Shown one piece after another: positions 24,937 to 33,789 of a stretch of DNA of 64,000 nucleotides; within the stretch, counting starts at the first letter, position 1; the number at the start of each line of letters is the position of its first letter. The notes beneath the pieces were generated by a model. The model worked only from the letters and a program-made list of their open reading frames with translations. It was not told the origin of the DNA and ran no database searches. The stretch covers positions 1-64,000 of the forward strand of contig JAMDDV010000015.1 of NCBI GenBank assembly GCA_023488455.1, read 5' to 3'. The position numbers were made by a program, and so were the translations under genes. This stretch comes from Actinomycetota bacterium. Lineage in GTDB: Bacteria > Actinomycetota > Humimicrobiia > Hakubellales > JAMDDV01.

Positions 24937-25314
24937 ATGAAAGAACTAAAAAAATGTACAAAATGTGGTGAGCTTAAACCATCTAATACTAATAATTTCC
25001 GAAGAAATAAGAATTCAAAGGATAAACTTTATTGCTGGTGCAAATCATGCTGTCAAAAATCCTATCACGATTATTATTCTGTACCAGAAAACAAGGAAAA
25101 AGCACTTGCTGGGAATAAGAGGCGTTATCAAGTTTATCGTTCTAATCCATCGGTTTGGGAGGAGATGAAAAAGAAACAAAAACAATATTATGAGAAATAT
25201 TATTCCAAACAAGAAAATAAGGATAAGGTCAAGGCTCGAAGTAGACAAAGATACGAAAAAATAATGGAAGCTTATTTGGGAGCTATCAAGGAGACAAAAG
25301 AAAAATCGGACTAA
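24937..25314 (+). CDS. Zinc-finger protein related to phage HNH endonuclease N-termini
   Basis: A 125-residue basic protein. The N-terminus has KCTKCGELKPSNTNNF followed by CWCKSCCQKSYHDYY, the zinc-binding part that precedes the nuclease domain of many phage HNH/endonuclease VII-like proteins. The nuclease residues are missing; what follows is a charged helical repeat (KKKQKQYYEKYYSKQE). It may bind DNA or be a stump of a longer gene. Confidence 0.55.
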   Translation: MKELKKCTKCGELKPSNTNNFRRNKNSKDKLYCWCKSCCQKSYHDYYSVPENKEKALAGNKRRYQVYRSNPSVWEEMKKKQKQYYEKYYSKQENKDKVKARSRQRYEKIMEAYLGAIKETKEKSD

Positions 25315-25407
25315 AGCCTACGAGGATTTGGTAGGCACATAAAGAGGGGTTAATGTTAGTTAAATTGTCAATAAGTTTTAAATACTTGTAATACAAAAAC
25401 AATATAT

Positions 25408-25435
25408 AAAAAAAGACCTGGATGAGCCCAGGTCT
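25408..25435 (-). terminator. Hairpin with A/T tract before the replication gene
   Basis: AGACCTGG at 25414-25421 pairs perfectly with CCAGGTCT at 25428-25435 over a 6-base loop. On the minus strand it is followed by T7, the form of a terminator. No minus-strand gene ends here, so it may insulate the replication gene, or act as a leader hairpin for it. Confidence 0.5.
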
Positions 25436-25454
25436 CTATTGAAAGGATTTCAAC

Positions 25455-27291
25455 ATGTCAAATAATAACGAAAATAAGTTAGAAAATCAAAACAACCTAG
25501 AAGCTGCACGATTCTACAATCACATGGGCTTTAACGTGATACCGGTTCATAGTATAACCAAAACAAATGATAGAGAATTAAGATGCTCATGTGATAACTG
25601 GAAGAACTGCTCATCTCCAGGCAAACATCCAATAATTAACTGGACTATAAATACCAAAATCAAAAGGTAACAGAGGAAGATATCCTGAACTGGTGGACAA
25701 AATGGCCATATGCAAATATTGGTATTGTTACAGGAGCAATCTCAAATCTAGTGGTTATTGATGTTGATGGTGAGGAAGGATTAAAAAGTCTACAAGAAGC
25801 GGGAATTGAGTTAGAGGATACTGTAATAGTTGAAACAGGAGGAGGTGGATTTCACTATTGGTTCAAATATCCTGGGATAAGATAAAAACAAAAGCAAGCA
25901 TATTGAAAAAAGTTGATATTCGCGGTGACGGTGGTTTTATTGTAGCACCTCCCAGCAATCACATATCCAGTGGGAAGTATAAATTCTCAGCAGGTAAAAA
26001 CCCCAAAGAAATCAAGATGGCTAATTTTCCGACTGATATTTTTATTAAAGCCGAAGATAAAGAAGTATCTCCAGTTTTAAATTCAGAATGGGATCAAGAC
26101 ATTTTAGAAGGTGCCAGGAATTCCACAATTACACGATTTGTGGGAAGTCTTTTTGCAAAGGGAATTGATAAAAAAACAGTACTACTAGCTGCAAATGGAC
26201 TAAACACAAGCAAATGCAAACCTCCGTTATCGGAGAATGAAGTTAGGGCAATTGTAAATAGCATTTCCAATGCACACTACAGTAAAAACAAAGAACTCAC
26301 TACAAGAATAGAGCCCGAGGGAATTACTGCATACGATTTATTGAATAAAAAATTGCCAGAAATGAAATGGGCTATACTTGGTATACTGCCTGAAGGACTC
26401 ACCATATTAGGTGGAAAACCAAAAACTGGAAAAAGCTGGATGGCACTTTCAATAGCAATAGCCATAGCAAGAGGAATGAAAGCATTGGGTAAAATGCTAA
26501 CCAAGATGGGAGATGTTCTATATTTAGCATTAGAGGATGGTCTAAGAAGATTAAAAGATCGCATTGATAGACTCCTACCCATAGAAAATTTCAGTTATGT
26601 ATCAAATGAAGACGGCAGGGGTATAACTATAAAAAGTGGCTGTATTCCTGAAGGTCCAAGAAACCTCCATATATTCACAGAATGGCCAAGAATCGGACAG
26701 GGTGGAATCGAGCTAATGGAGAAGTTTTTAGATAATCACCCCAATACTCGACTAATAGTTATAGATATTCTACTTAAAATAATGCCAATTAAGGGTAGAA
26801 AATCCAATTATGAAGAAGACTATTTTTCCATAGAAGAACTTAAGAAATTATCTCAAAGAAGAAATGTAGCAATCTTAGGACTTGCCCATATTAGAAAAGC
26901 ACCGTCAGATGATCCTTATGAATTGATAAATGCGACTTTAGGACTTGTTGGGAGCGCAGATGGCGTGATGGTAATCATGCGTCAGAGAAAAAGCAACTCT
27001 GCTAGCTTATTCGTTGGAGGCAGAGATATTGAAGAAGAAACCGAGTATGCAATTGAATGGGGAAAGGAATCAGCTACATGGACTATTGTTAGTGAAAACG
27101 CGAAAGAATATTTCATGAGCAAAGCCAGAAAAGAAATTTACGATTTCTTAAAAGCAAAAGGGCCATCATCACCTAAAGAAATTGCAGAGACTCTTGGTAA
27201 AAACCAAAGTACTACTCAAGGGAATCTTAGCCATATGTTGAAAGATGATGAGATAAAAACCAATGGTAATGGGAAATATTATGTAGAATAA
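25455..27291 (+). pseudogene. Replication protein: prim-pol plus RepA-like helicase, split by two frameshifts
   Basis: Frame one (25455-25670) carries the prim-pol start with GFNVIPVH, CSCDNWKNCSSPGKHP. A second frame continues with QKVTEEDILNWWTKWPYANI, GIVTG, LVVIDVDGEEG and TGGGGFHYWFKYPG. A third frame (from about 25870) runs to 27291 with IRGDGGFIVAPPS, Walker A GGKPKTGKSWMAL, LALEDGLRR and Walker B LIVIDILLK, then a winged-helix end. Joined, this is a primase-polymerase fused to a KaiC/RepA-type hexameric helicase. Both breaks behave like one missing base, the second in a GGG run. GAAAGGA precedes the ATG. Confidence 0.8.
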
Positions 27292-27300
27292 ACTAATATT

Positions 27301-27405
27301 CATAAAGCTCATAAAGTCTATAAAGATCATAAATATCATAAATCCTTAAAGTCTTTATAGACTTTATGCAATTTATAGTCTTTATGCTCTTTATGCTATT
27401 TATAG
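27301..27405. repeat. Palindromic array of 9-bp iterons, probable replication origin
   Basis: Five units of the form (C/T)ATAAA(G/T)NN begin at 27301, 27310, 27319, 27328 and 27337, exactly 9 bp apart. After a central palindrome AAAGTCTTTATAGACTTT (27349-27366) five inverted units TTTAT(G/A)NNN begin at 27363, 27372, 27381, 27390 and 27399, again 9 bp apart. It starts 10 bp after the replication gene. Iterons bound by the initiator are the obvious reading; a terminator is a lesser possibility. Confidence 0.7.
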
Positions 27406-27511
27406 ATTTTTTATTTTTATTTTTTTAAGGAAGAATAATTGAAATGCTCCCCTTATTAGACTAGCCTCTGATATATGGTTTATATATTTTTGATATAAAG
27501 AAGTGGTTAAT

Positions 27512-28045
27512 ATGACGTTTAAAACTAAATATCCCTGGCCAGAGATTAAAACTAAATATGTCGAGGGTATCCGTCAGGATGATGGAAGCCTTATATATCC
27601 CACCTTAGATGAACTTGCTGATGAATATGGCTGCTGTATTTCTACTACCCTTCGCAGATCCGCCCTTGGTAAATGGCAAACAGAAAGATTGATGTTTTTA
27701 AATAAGCTTGAGCAGGCAAGACAGGAGAATAGGGTTGCTTTTCTAGCAAGCCAAAGTGCAGAGTTTGATAGAAATGTATTAGAGTTAACACTTGCAGGGA
27801 TTATTGAAATAACAAAGCACTTTGAGGCTTATAAAAAATCTAAAAATATACTAAAAACTGATGAACTTGAGGCTTTAGCTAGGACTTTAGAGAGGCTTCA
27901 AAAAGTAGGTAAGCTAATATTTGGGGAAATAACTGAAAGTAGCGACCTTAATTTATATATTGGGGCAAGAGAAAAGCTACTACGAAAACTAGACGAGCTT
28001 GCTAATGAGCATGAATCAGAAGCGGACGCTACAGAGGTAATATAA
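27512..28045 (+). CDS. Phage-type helix-turn-helix protein, small-terminase-like
   Basis: A 177-residue protein whose N-terminus reads TKYPWPEIKTKYVEGI and LDELADEYGCCISTTLRRSA, a helix-turn-helix as in phage small terminase subunits and related DNA-binding proteins. The rest is helical (LEALARTLERLQKVGKL). No large terminase gene is present, so a packaging role is unlikely unless the element is a satellite using a helper phage. ATG 27512 is preferred to GTG 27503. Confidence 0.55.
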   Translation: MTFKTKYPWPEIKTKYVEGIRQDDGSLIYPTLDELADEYGCCISTTLRRSALGKWQTERLMFLNKLEQARQENRVAFLASQSAEFDRNVLELTLAGIIEITKHFEAYKKSKNILKTDELEALARTLERLQKVGKLIFGEITESSDLNLYIGAREKLLRKLDELANEHESEADATEVI

Positions 28046-28114
28046 GAGACCTTATATCATATTATTACGGGACACATAAAAATATTATCAATTCGGAATT
28101 TTTAACTAAAATTT

Positions 28115-28435
28115 CTAATAACCTTCAAATATATCAAGAATATTATCGGGTAATACTGAAGGATTTTTATCTTTTAAGATATTAATAGCATCGATTATTC
28201 TGCTCCTGGTTGTATATTCTAAGTTATAATTTTTATATAAAAATATTAACAATCTAAGTGACTTCAATGAATTAATTCTCGCCAGTGCCATAATGGCAGA
28301 ATCAACAATTTCTTCTTTTTTTGTATCTACCATTGAAATTAATGTGCTTTCGGCTCTTTTGTCCCCAAATATTCCCAGTAAATATGCTAATTTATTCTTT
28401 AAATCAATATCAGCGAATAAGGATTCATCTTTCAA
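28115..28435 (-). CDS. HEAT-repeat C-terminal part of the upstream TIR-like gene (out of frame)
   Basis: The listed frame begins with TTG 28435 but is open in the same frame back to about 28588, with no ATG, reading INKDFANNVIKLLKNTYGDE and further. The repeating helix pairs (AESTLISMVDTKK, VDSAIMALARINSLKSLR) are HEAT-like. It overlaps the end of the TIR-like gene in the -1 frame, so both were probably one protein of about 480 residues. The frameshift may be a mutation, an assembly error at the AAAGGGAA run, or programmed. Confidence 0.6.
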   Translation of the reverse strand: MKDESLFADIDLKNKLAYLLGIFGDKRAESTLISMVDTKKEEIVDSAIMALARINSLKSLRLLIFLYKNYNLEYTTRSRIIDAINILKDKNPSVLPDNILDIFEGY

Positions 28436-28539
28436 ATACTGAACTATATATGCTCCAATTTCATCAAATTTAAAGTTTTCACATAAGTACTTAATAATGT
28501 AATACCTTTCGTCACCATAAGTGTTTTTTAATAGTTTTA

Positions 28540-29559
28540 TTACATTGTTTGCAAAATCTTTATTAATTCCCTTTGTATTAAATGTTCAACAATTTTTTGA
28601 GAATTCAAAAAAAGAAAATTATTTAAGTCTTTGTGGGAAAGTGTTATTAATAATTCACTAACTTCTTCAAACCTTAGTATCGCTTTTTTAAATTCTTTCT
28701 CTCTCTCATTAGAATCTAAAAAAATCTTTCTGTAACCATTTATGGGTGATATATCTAATTTTATTAAATCTAATAAATATAAATAAAAGTAATTTTCAGT
28801 AATTGATTTATCTTTATCCATTGATTTGAGAAAATATTTTTCAGCATCTAAAATTAGTTCTGAATCAATTTCGTCTTCAATATTTTGTTGCTTAATTTTT
28901 TTATATTTTGCAATTCCGATTAAGGTATATTCTTCCGATTTCCTTAATTTATTTTCATCATAACTTGACAATAAATCTTGCCAACTGAAATTATCCCCAA
29001 TGTGTATGTTACTTTTTAAAATTTTATTAATTTCATTCTTTAAAAAAAATTCGTTAAAATTGTATTTGTTTTCTAAAATATATTTAGAAATCTCATCTAA
29101 AATGTACTTAGCAATTTTTGAAGCAAGTGAATTTAATTCCTGCTCATCATCATATTCAATGTATTTAACACCACTTATGTCAGTTGGAGGTCGAGTAGAT
29201 TTTGCACTTCTTAGTAATATGATGTTTTTATATAAAGATTTACCAATTTCAATCATTACATTGGGGTTTAAATCAGATATTTCAAATATACAACAAATGG
29301 ATTTTTGAATAAGTTCACAAACTTCACATCCGATATGAATGCCCTCTTCATAGCCAAACTCGAGTAGTCTTACTTTATTACCCTGTTTTTTTAAATCATT
29401 GTTTATTAGGTCTGACACTCTTTGGCACATGGACAAAAGGTTAGTTTGATTATAATAATTTGAATTAATTTGATATCCTACAAAAAATTTAAAAGGATCA
29501 TATTCAATTTGAAAATTTTCTGGTGAACAACCCTTTGTGCCCAGCATGCATCTCATCAT
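28540..29559 (-). CDS. TIR/deoxyribosyltransferase-like N-terminal domain protein (frameshifted 3' end)
   Basis: A 339-residue protein. Residues about 25-165 hold the segment CCIFEISDLNPNVMIEIGKSL and a following NIILLRSA, DISGVKYIEYDDE, the signature of nucleoside-deoxyribosyltransferase/TIR-like domains that bind or cleave nucleotides such as NAD. The C-terminal half is helical. The ATG has AAGGAAA upstream. With the HEAT repeats that follow out of frame, this is the design of a sensing or effector protein in anti-phage defence; that role is inferred. Confidence 0.6.
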   Translation of the reverse strand: MMRCMLGTKGCSPENFQIEYDPFKFFVGYQINSNYYNQTNLLSMCQRVSDLINNDLKKQGNKVRLLEFGYEEGIHIGCEVCELIQKSICCIFEISDLNPNVMIEIGKSLYKNIILLRSAKSTRPPTDISGVKYIEYDDEQELNSLASKIAKYILDEISKYILENKYNFNEFFLKNEINKILKSNIHIGDNFSWQDLLSSYDENKLRKSEEYTLIGIAKYKKIKQQNIEDEIDSELILDAEKYFLKSMDKDKSITENYFYLYLLDLIKLDISPINGYRKIFLDSNEREKEFKKAILRFEEVSELLITLSHKDLNNFLFLNSQKIVEHLIQRELIKILQTM

Positions 29560-29717
29560 TATTTCCTTAATAATGTTTGATTATTTTCAATTATTTTACT
29601 TCTATTGAAATATTTTGTAATTAACTGAAATTATCTTTTTTCGACGATATTTTTTTATCTCTCTTGACCTATATGATCTCTCATCCTATGCTTGCGCGCT
29701 GCCAAAAGGAAATAGAT

Positions 29718-30119
29718 ATGGATTTAAGAGATTTGCGAAAAAATTATAACTGTAGTCAAGCCAAGTTAGGAGCAATGGCTAAAGTGGGTCAAGATACCAT
29801 CTCAAATATCGAGAATTTTAAGCAGGAAATGAGTATGGATACAGCAATTAAATTATCGCCTTTCTTAGGAGATATTGACCCCTTAGAGCTGTGCTTTAAA
29901 CAAGTAAGAGGATTGTTTCTAAAGAGGTTAATTGAGGCTGAACAAATTTCAGAAGATAGGATTAAAAAGGTAGGCTTAAAAACATTAACTAAATTATTAG
30001 GTAATCTAAGCGGTTTGCTTAATGATGATTTTGTAATTGAAGATAAGGAATTGGTAACCAAATTGTTAAGCATTGCTATAAAAATTTCTAATGTCCTAAA
30101 AGATAAAAAAAGGAGATAA
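29718..30119 (+). CDS. XRE-family helix-turn-helix regulator
   Basis: A 133-residue protein with an N-terminal XRE domain: LRDLRKNYNCSQAKLGAMAK, then VGQDTISNIENFKQEMSMDTAIKL. The rest is a helical dimerisation region. ATG 29718 is chosen because AAAAGGAAA is 5 bp upstream; the longer frame from 29664 is not supported. It is the first gene of a four-gene plus-strand unit and is the likely repressor of the element. Confidence 0.75.
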   Translation: MDLRDLRKNYNCSQAKLGAMAKVGQDTISNIENFKQEMSMDTAIKLSPFLGDIDPLELCFKQVRGLFLKRLIEAEQISEDRIKKVGLKTLTKLLGNLSGLLNDDFVIEDKELVTKLLSIAIKISNVLKDKKRR

Positions 30120-30120
30120 G

Positions 30121-30771
30121 ATGACTAACAAACTTCAAATCAAGAAAAACCAAATTGATGCTTCTGAAAGAATAACTGGAACAATACCTTTCCCTAAATA
30201 CATTCGGGATAGGTTAAGGGAGGCTAAAGAAAAAAGGAAGGAAAAATTGTACGAGCTTGATAAATCACTAAGCAAGATAAGTCCAGAACTTGCAAAAGCA
30301 ATTGATGATTTATATGCGCTCAAAGTTCAATACGGCATTGTCGAATCCACAGAAAATAGAATTTTAGGGGACTTTATCAGGTTAAGTGCTGCTGTTGAGC
30401 TTGGAGAAGCAAATCAAACTGATGTGTTAAAGGTGGAAGAAAAGCTCAACTTTCTAAAGCAAAGATCTCTTGGTTTATCTTTGGCAATTAAGACCCAAAG
30501 GCAAAGGATTTCAAAGATCAGGGAAAATGCAAGAGAAGAATTAATTAGGCAGTATAAAGCCGAGCATAAAATTGCAGTAACTAAAATACTCAGGGCATGG
30601 GAGAAACTAATTGATGCAAATAAAACAGAGAAAGAGCTCAGGTCAAAACTGCGAAAAATCCTAAAAACAGATGAGAACCTTCTCCCTGGTTTTCAGGTAA
30701 TTATTAATACAAGCCGAGAGATTTGGTTAAACAGAATGAAACAATACGGATATAAAATTGATGGTGATTAA
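30121..30771 (+). CDS. Coiled-coil hypothetical protein
   Basis: A 216-residue, very charged and helical protein with heptad patterns between residues 35 and 170, probably a coiled coil. No family is recognised. The gene begins 1 bp after the XRE gene, whose end (AGGAGATAAG) supplies its ribosome-binding site, so both are translated together. Confidence 0.5.
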   Translation: MTNKLQIKKNQIDASERITGTIPFPKYIRDRLREAKEKRKEKLYELDKSLSKISPELAKAIDDLYALKVQYGIVESTENRILGDFIRLSAAVELGEANQTDVLKVEEKLNFLKQRSLGLSLAIKTQRQRISKIRENAREELIRQYKAEHKIAVTKILRAWEKLIDANKTEKELRSKLRKILKTDENLLPGFQVIINTSREIWLNRMKQYGYKIDGD

Positions 30772-30772
30772 G

Positions 30773-31078
30773 ATGTTATCACATAAGCTATACAGGAAAT
30801 TAAATAGCCCGATTTCATTTCAAGCGGTATATCCAGCAATAAATAAAAAACCATATCCATTTATCGATGAAGCAAACAGAAAAGAAATCCTGACAAGGAT
30901 TGCAAAAAACATTAAACAAATCCAAGAATCAAAACTAAACCCTATTCAAAAAGATTTACTTGCAAGGATAGCTGAATGGCTAAAATGGGAGGAACTATCT
31001 ATAGCAGGAAACCCAAATGCAAAGAATTATGCAGACTACTTATACCAGGAGATAGCAAGAAGATATGACCTCTCCTGA
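30773..31078 (+). CDS. Hypothetical 101-residue protein
   Basis: A small helical protein with a tail AGNPNAKNYADYLYQEIARRY. No family recognised. ATG 30773 follows GGTGATTAAG and begins 1 bp after the preceding stop; the frame is open further upstream. It overlaps the next gene by 14 bp, which points to one transcript. Confidence 0.5.
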   Translation: MLSHKLYRKLNSPISFQAVYPAINKKPYPFIDEANRKEILTRIAKNIKQIQESKLNPIQKDLLARIAEWLKWEELSIAGNPNAKNYADYLYQEIARRYDLS

Positions 31079-31520
31079 ACCTGATAGTTGGGTATATTTC
31101 ATTGAAGTTGATATTGAATTAATTCCAATTAGGCTAATAAAAACTCTGCATGAAATTGGTGGTATTGCCTTGTGGTCGCTATACCTTCCTTATTTAAGGA
31201 TTAGGTTTTTTAGACCTGAAACTAAAAGTGAAACTGAAGAACGAATTAATAAGGGAATTCGCAAAAAAGGAATTCTACATTACAAGGCTGATGCCATCGG
31301 TTTTGTTGATTACCCAGATGATGTATGGATTAGATATGACTTATCAACACGCGATGCAATAAGGGTTATAGCGCATGAAGCATATCATCTTGCGCAGATG
31401 AGGGATTATCCGAGATTAAGATATAGGGATACAACTTCGAATAACGACTTAATTAAAATGGAACACAGCGCTAGTTTGTTTGAGAAAAATTTTTTTACAA
31501 GTATAGGAACTTGTATTTAA
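31065..31520 (+). CDS. HExxH zinc-peptidase-like protein
   Basis: A 151-residue protein with the zinc site RVIAHEAYHLAQMRDYP and a downstream glutamate in MEHSASLFEKNFF, the layout of small phage or mobile-element metallopeptidases such as SprT- or ImmA-like proteins. There is no signal peptide. It is the last gene of the XRE-led unit, so cleavage of the element's own repressor is one possible role, but this is inference. Confidence 0.6.
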   Translation: MTSPEPDSWVYFIEVDIELIPIRLIKTLHEIGGIALWSLYLPYLRIRFFRPETKSETEERINKGIRKKGILHYKADAIGFVDYPDDVWIRYDLSTRDAIRVIAHEAYHLAQMRDYPRLRYRDTTSNNDLIKMEHSASLFEKNFFTSIGTCI

Positions 31521-31528
31521 TTACATTC

Positions 31529-32068
31529 TTATTTTGAATACACTTGCCATTTACCATTTTTATTACGAGCAAAAAGTAGGTAAATGTCCTTGCTTATTTC
31601 ATCGCGTATTTTAGCGAGATAATTCTCCCTATTTTCATTTTTATAAAGTCCATCTAAATATCCAACGGCATCATAAACAAATTGTACTTTAATTGGTATT
31701 TTAGATTCAATTGCCCCTAGCTTTCGTAGATCATCATTAAAGATATGCTCAAAGCGAATTTGAAGTTGTCTATTAGTAAAACCTTTAGGAAAAATTTTAA
31801 TTTCAATAATTATTTCAGGTAAAACAGCCGGACGCCCATCTTCTCGAAGTTCTACATTACCTACTACCAGATCATATTTTTCACTAGTATTATTAGATCC
31901 TATTATTCTCGTGCAAGGATGTATTTTATTTAATTCGCACAGTTTGTTTGCAATAAATAAGTGATACAGATATCCATTTACATCCATTTCAAGAATTGGG
32001 ACAAAGAGACCACTTTCAGAATCTAAACAAATTTGTTCAACTATTTTTTTAATTTCATCAATTGTCAT
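31529..32068 (-). CDS. PD-(D/E)xK-like protein of the element
   Basis: A 179-residue protein. The middle part reads YDLVVGNVELREDG, then PEIIIEIKIFPKG, fitting the D...(D/E)xK arrangement of restriction-endonuclease-like folds, in which the acidic residues and Lys form the active site. No family is recognised. It lies 18 bp upstream-adjacent to a second protein of the same fold type on the same strand, and converges on the zinc-peptidase gene. Confidence 0.5.
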   Translation of the reverse strand: MTIDEIKKIVEQICLDSESGLFVPILEMDVNGYLYHLFIANKLCELNKIHPCTRIIGSNNTSEKYDLVVGNVELREDGRPAVLPEIIIEIKIFPKGFTNRQLQIRFEHIFNDDLRKLGAIESKIPIKVQFVYDAVGYLDGLYKNENRENYLAKIRDEISKDIYLLFARNKNGKWQVYSK

Positions 32069-32086
32069 ATTAATTTTTTAAATTTA

Positions 32087-32701
32087 TTAATTTAATAGTT
32101 CAATTCTATAAATTCTTACCCAGTACTTATTGTTAATTTCTTCATTTAGGTAACAAATAATTTTACAATCAACCACTTTTTCTCCTGATGATTTAGTAAA
32201 TGTAGAGGAATGGTTTGCCATATAATTTTTATCGATCTTAATTTCATTCCCTAAGTTCAGATTAAAGAAATCTATAAGTTTATTTGAAGGATTTTGGAAA
32301 TAGTTTGCCATTTCTTTATCAGCTACATAAACAAAATAATATTGTGTATTTTCATTCTCTTTAAAATGAGCCAATCTAAAAATATCTGCAAAAATTTTTC
32401 CAGCTTTTTGTGTTCTTGGAGTATGTCTACCGCTCGGGATTCCTCTGTCGAACTTAAACTCAAATGCAACTCCAGGGTGATCATTATTAGGTAATATGTA
32501 AATATCTATTTTGGCTCCTGAAATTTTAGTATGAGGATATTCGAGAACAATGTCTGAAGGTTTAATGCCACCAAAATATGTTAAGCAATAAAATAATGTA
32601 TAACGGACTGAATCTTCGGTTGTATATATTTTTTTTGAAAATCTTTCTTTAAGTAAGTTTACAAATTGCAGAAATATTTCTTCTAATTTGAATTCTGTCA
32701 T
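32087..32701 (-). CDS. PD-(D/E)xK-like protein next to the integrase
   Basis: A 204-residue protein with ISGAKIDIYILPNN and GVAFEFKFDRGIPSG, another D...ExK nuclease-like core. The second part (KAGKIFADIFRLAHFKE) is helical. With 31529-32068 it makes a two-gene unit beside the recombinase. Restriction or other nucleic-acid cleavage is plausible; neither protein has a recognisable methylase partner in the window. Confidence 0.5.
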   Translation of the reverse strand: MTEFKLEEIFLQFVNLLKERFSKKIYTTEDSVRYTLFYCLTYFGGIKPSDIVLEYPHTKISGAKIDIYILPNNDHPGVAFEFKFDRGIPSGRHTPRTQKAGKIFADIFRLAHFKENENTQYYFVYVADKEMANYFQNPSNKLIDFFNLNLGNEIKIDKNYMANHSSTFTKSSGEKVVDCKIICYLNEEINNKYWVRIYRIELLN

Positions 32702-32740
32702 TTTTGATTAAAAATTTTTGTAATATTCATTTTAGCATTA

Positions 32741-33661
32741 TCAAGATATCCTGCACCCCCACTTTAGTACTGCCTCTGGCAATACCTTTGCATATCTAGC
32801 AGTAGTTGCGATATTTACATGACCTAAAAACTGCTGGACTACCTCAATTGGAGCTCCTTTTCTAAGTAATTTTGTTGCCATGGTATGTCTTAGTCTATGG
32901 GAATGAAAGGGCACGTTGGTATCCTGGCTTATTCTTAAGCAGTAATTTTTTAATACACCATCAGTTATTTCAAATATGGTGTTATCAATTTTGCCCGTCT
33001 TTGGGCCTGACTTCTTACCTCTCCTATAAGGCGACCAACCATTTAGGTTTTTAACCTTTTCCTTGATTTCAAGGTATTGAAGCAAATTTCTTGCAGTTAT
33101 CTCATCTACCATCGGGACATATCTCTCTTTTCTACCTTTACCACACCTAACCCTTATTATCACCTGTCCATTTTCTGAAATAACGTCTTCTTTAGTTAGT
33201 TGGCTAACCTCACTTACCCTTAACCCTGTTGCAAGCATGACATGGAATGCAAGCTCAACATTTGCGGGAAGATCAGTCATTGCATTTAGTACTTTATTTA
33301 GTTCTTCCTCTGTTAAGAAATTAACCTCTTTAACACTCCCATATACCCTGAGCCTTGATGGTATTATGGGATTACCCTTAATTACTTCCTCCTCAACTAA
33401 GAAATCAAGAAATGATCTTAAGGCAGATAGGGATACATTTATTGTTGCAGGGGAGAGCTTTAGATCTACAAGGTAGTTCCTGAAATCCCTTGCTTCTTTG
33501 CAGTTAAACTTAGACAGGTCAAATTCACCATCTTCCTTGTGCTTAAATTTCGTCCATTCTATGAACCGCTCTAAATAGTTTTTATAGCTTTTAACAGTCC
33601 ATTTTGATCTGCCCCTCATCTTAAGCTCATTTAGATATTTTGCTAAATATTTTTCTAACAT
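32741..33661 (-). CDS. Tyrosine recombinase (XerD-like integrase)
   Basis: A 306-residue protein with an N-terminal SAM-like core-binding domain and a catalytic domain containing ATGLRVSEVSQL (first Arg), a Lys region, HSHRLRHTMATKLLRKG (His-x-x-Arg) and LGHVNIATTARYAKV (second His and the Tyr nucleophile). All residues are present, so it should be active. It lies 129 bp inside the right direct repeat, the usual place for the integrase of a mobile element. ATG 33661 is preferred over the GTG at 33670; GAAAGGG precedes it. Confidence 0.9.
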   Translation of the reverse strand: MLEKYLAKYLNELKMRGRSKWTVKSYKNYLERFIEWTKFKHKEDGEFDLSKFNCKEARDFRNYLVDLKLSPATINVSLSALRSFLDFLVEEEVIKGNPIIPSRLRVYGSVKEVNFLTEEELNKVLNAMTDLPANVELAFHVMLATGLRVSEVSQLTKEDVISENGQVIIRVRCGKGRKERYVPMVDEITARNLLQYLEIKEKVKNLNGWSPYRRGKKSGPKTGKIDNTIFEITDGVLKNYCLRISQDTNVPFHSHRLRHTMATKLLRKGAPIEVVQQFLGHVNIATTARYAKVLPEAVLKWGCRIS

Positions 33662-33789
33662 AATAAACACCCTTTCTATATATAAAATGCTTTTTACAAG
33701 CAGAGTGTAAGCGATTATTTACTATTATTGTAAGATTTTGATTAGAAGTTTTTTTTGAACTTTTATTACATAAGTTCGAAATAGTTGAC

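Noticed and set aside
27301..27405. CRISPR array
   Set aside because: Units are 9 bp, without spacers of constant length, and switch orientation; no cas genes are present.
27512..28045. Prophage packaging module
   Set aside because: The small-terminase-like gene is not followed by a large terminase, portal or capsid gene, so no phage structure is claimed.
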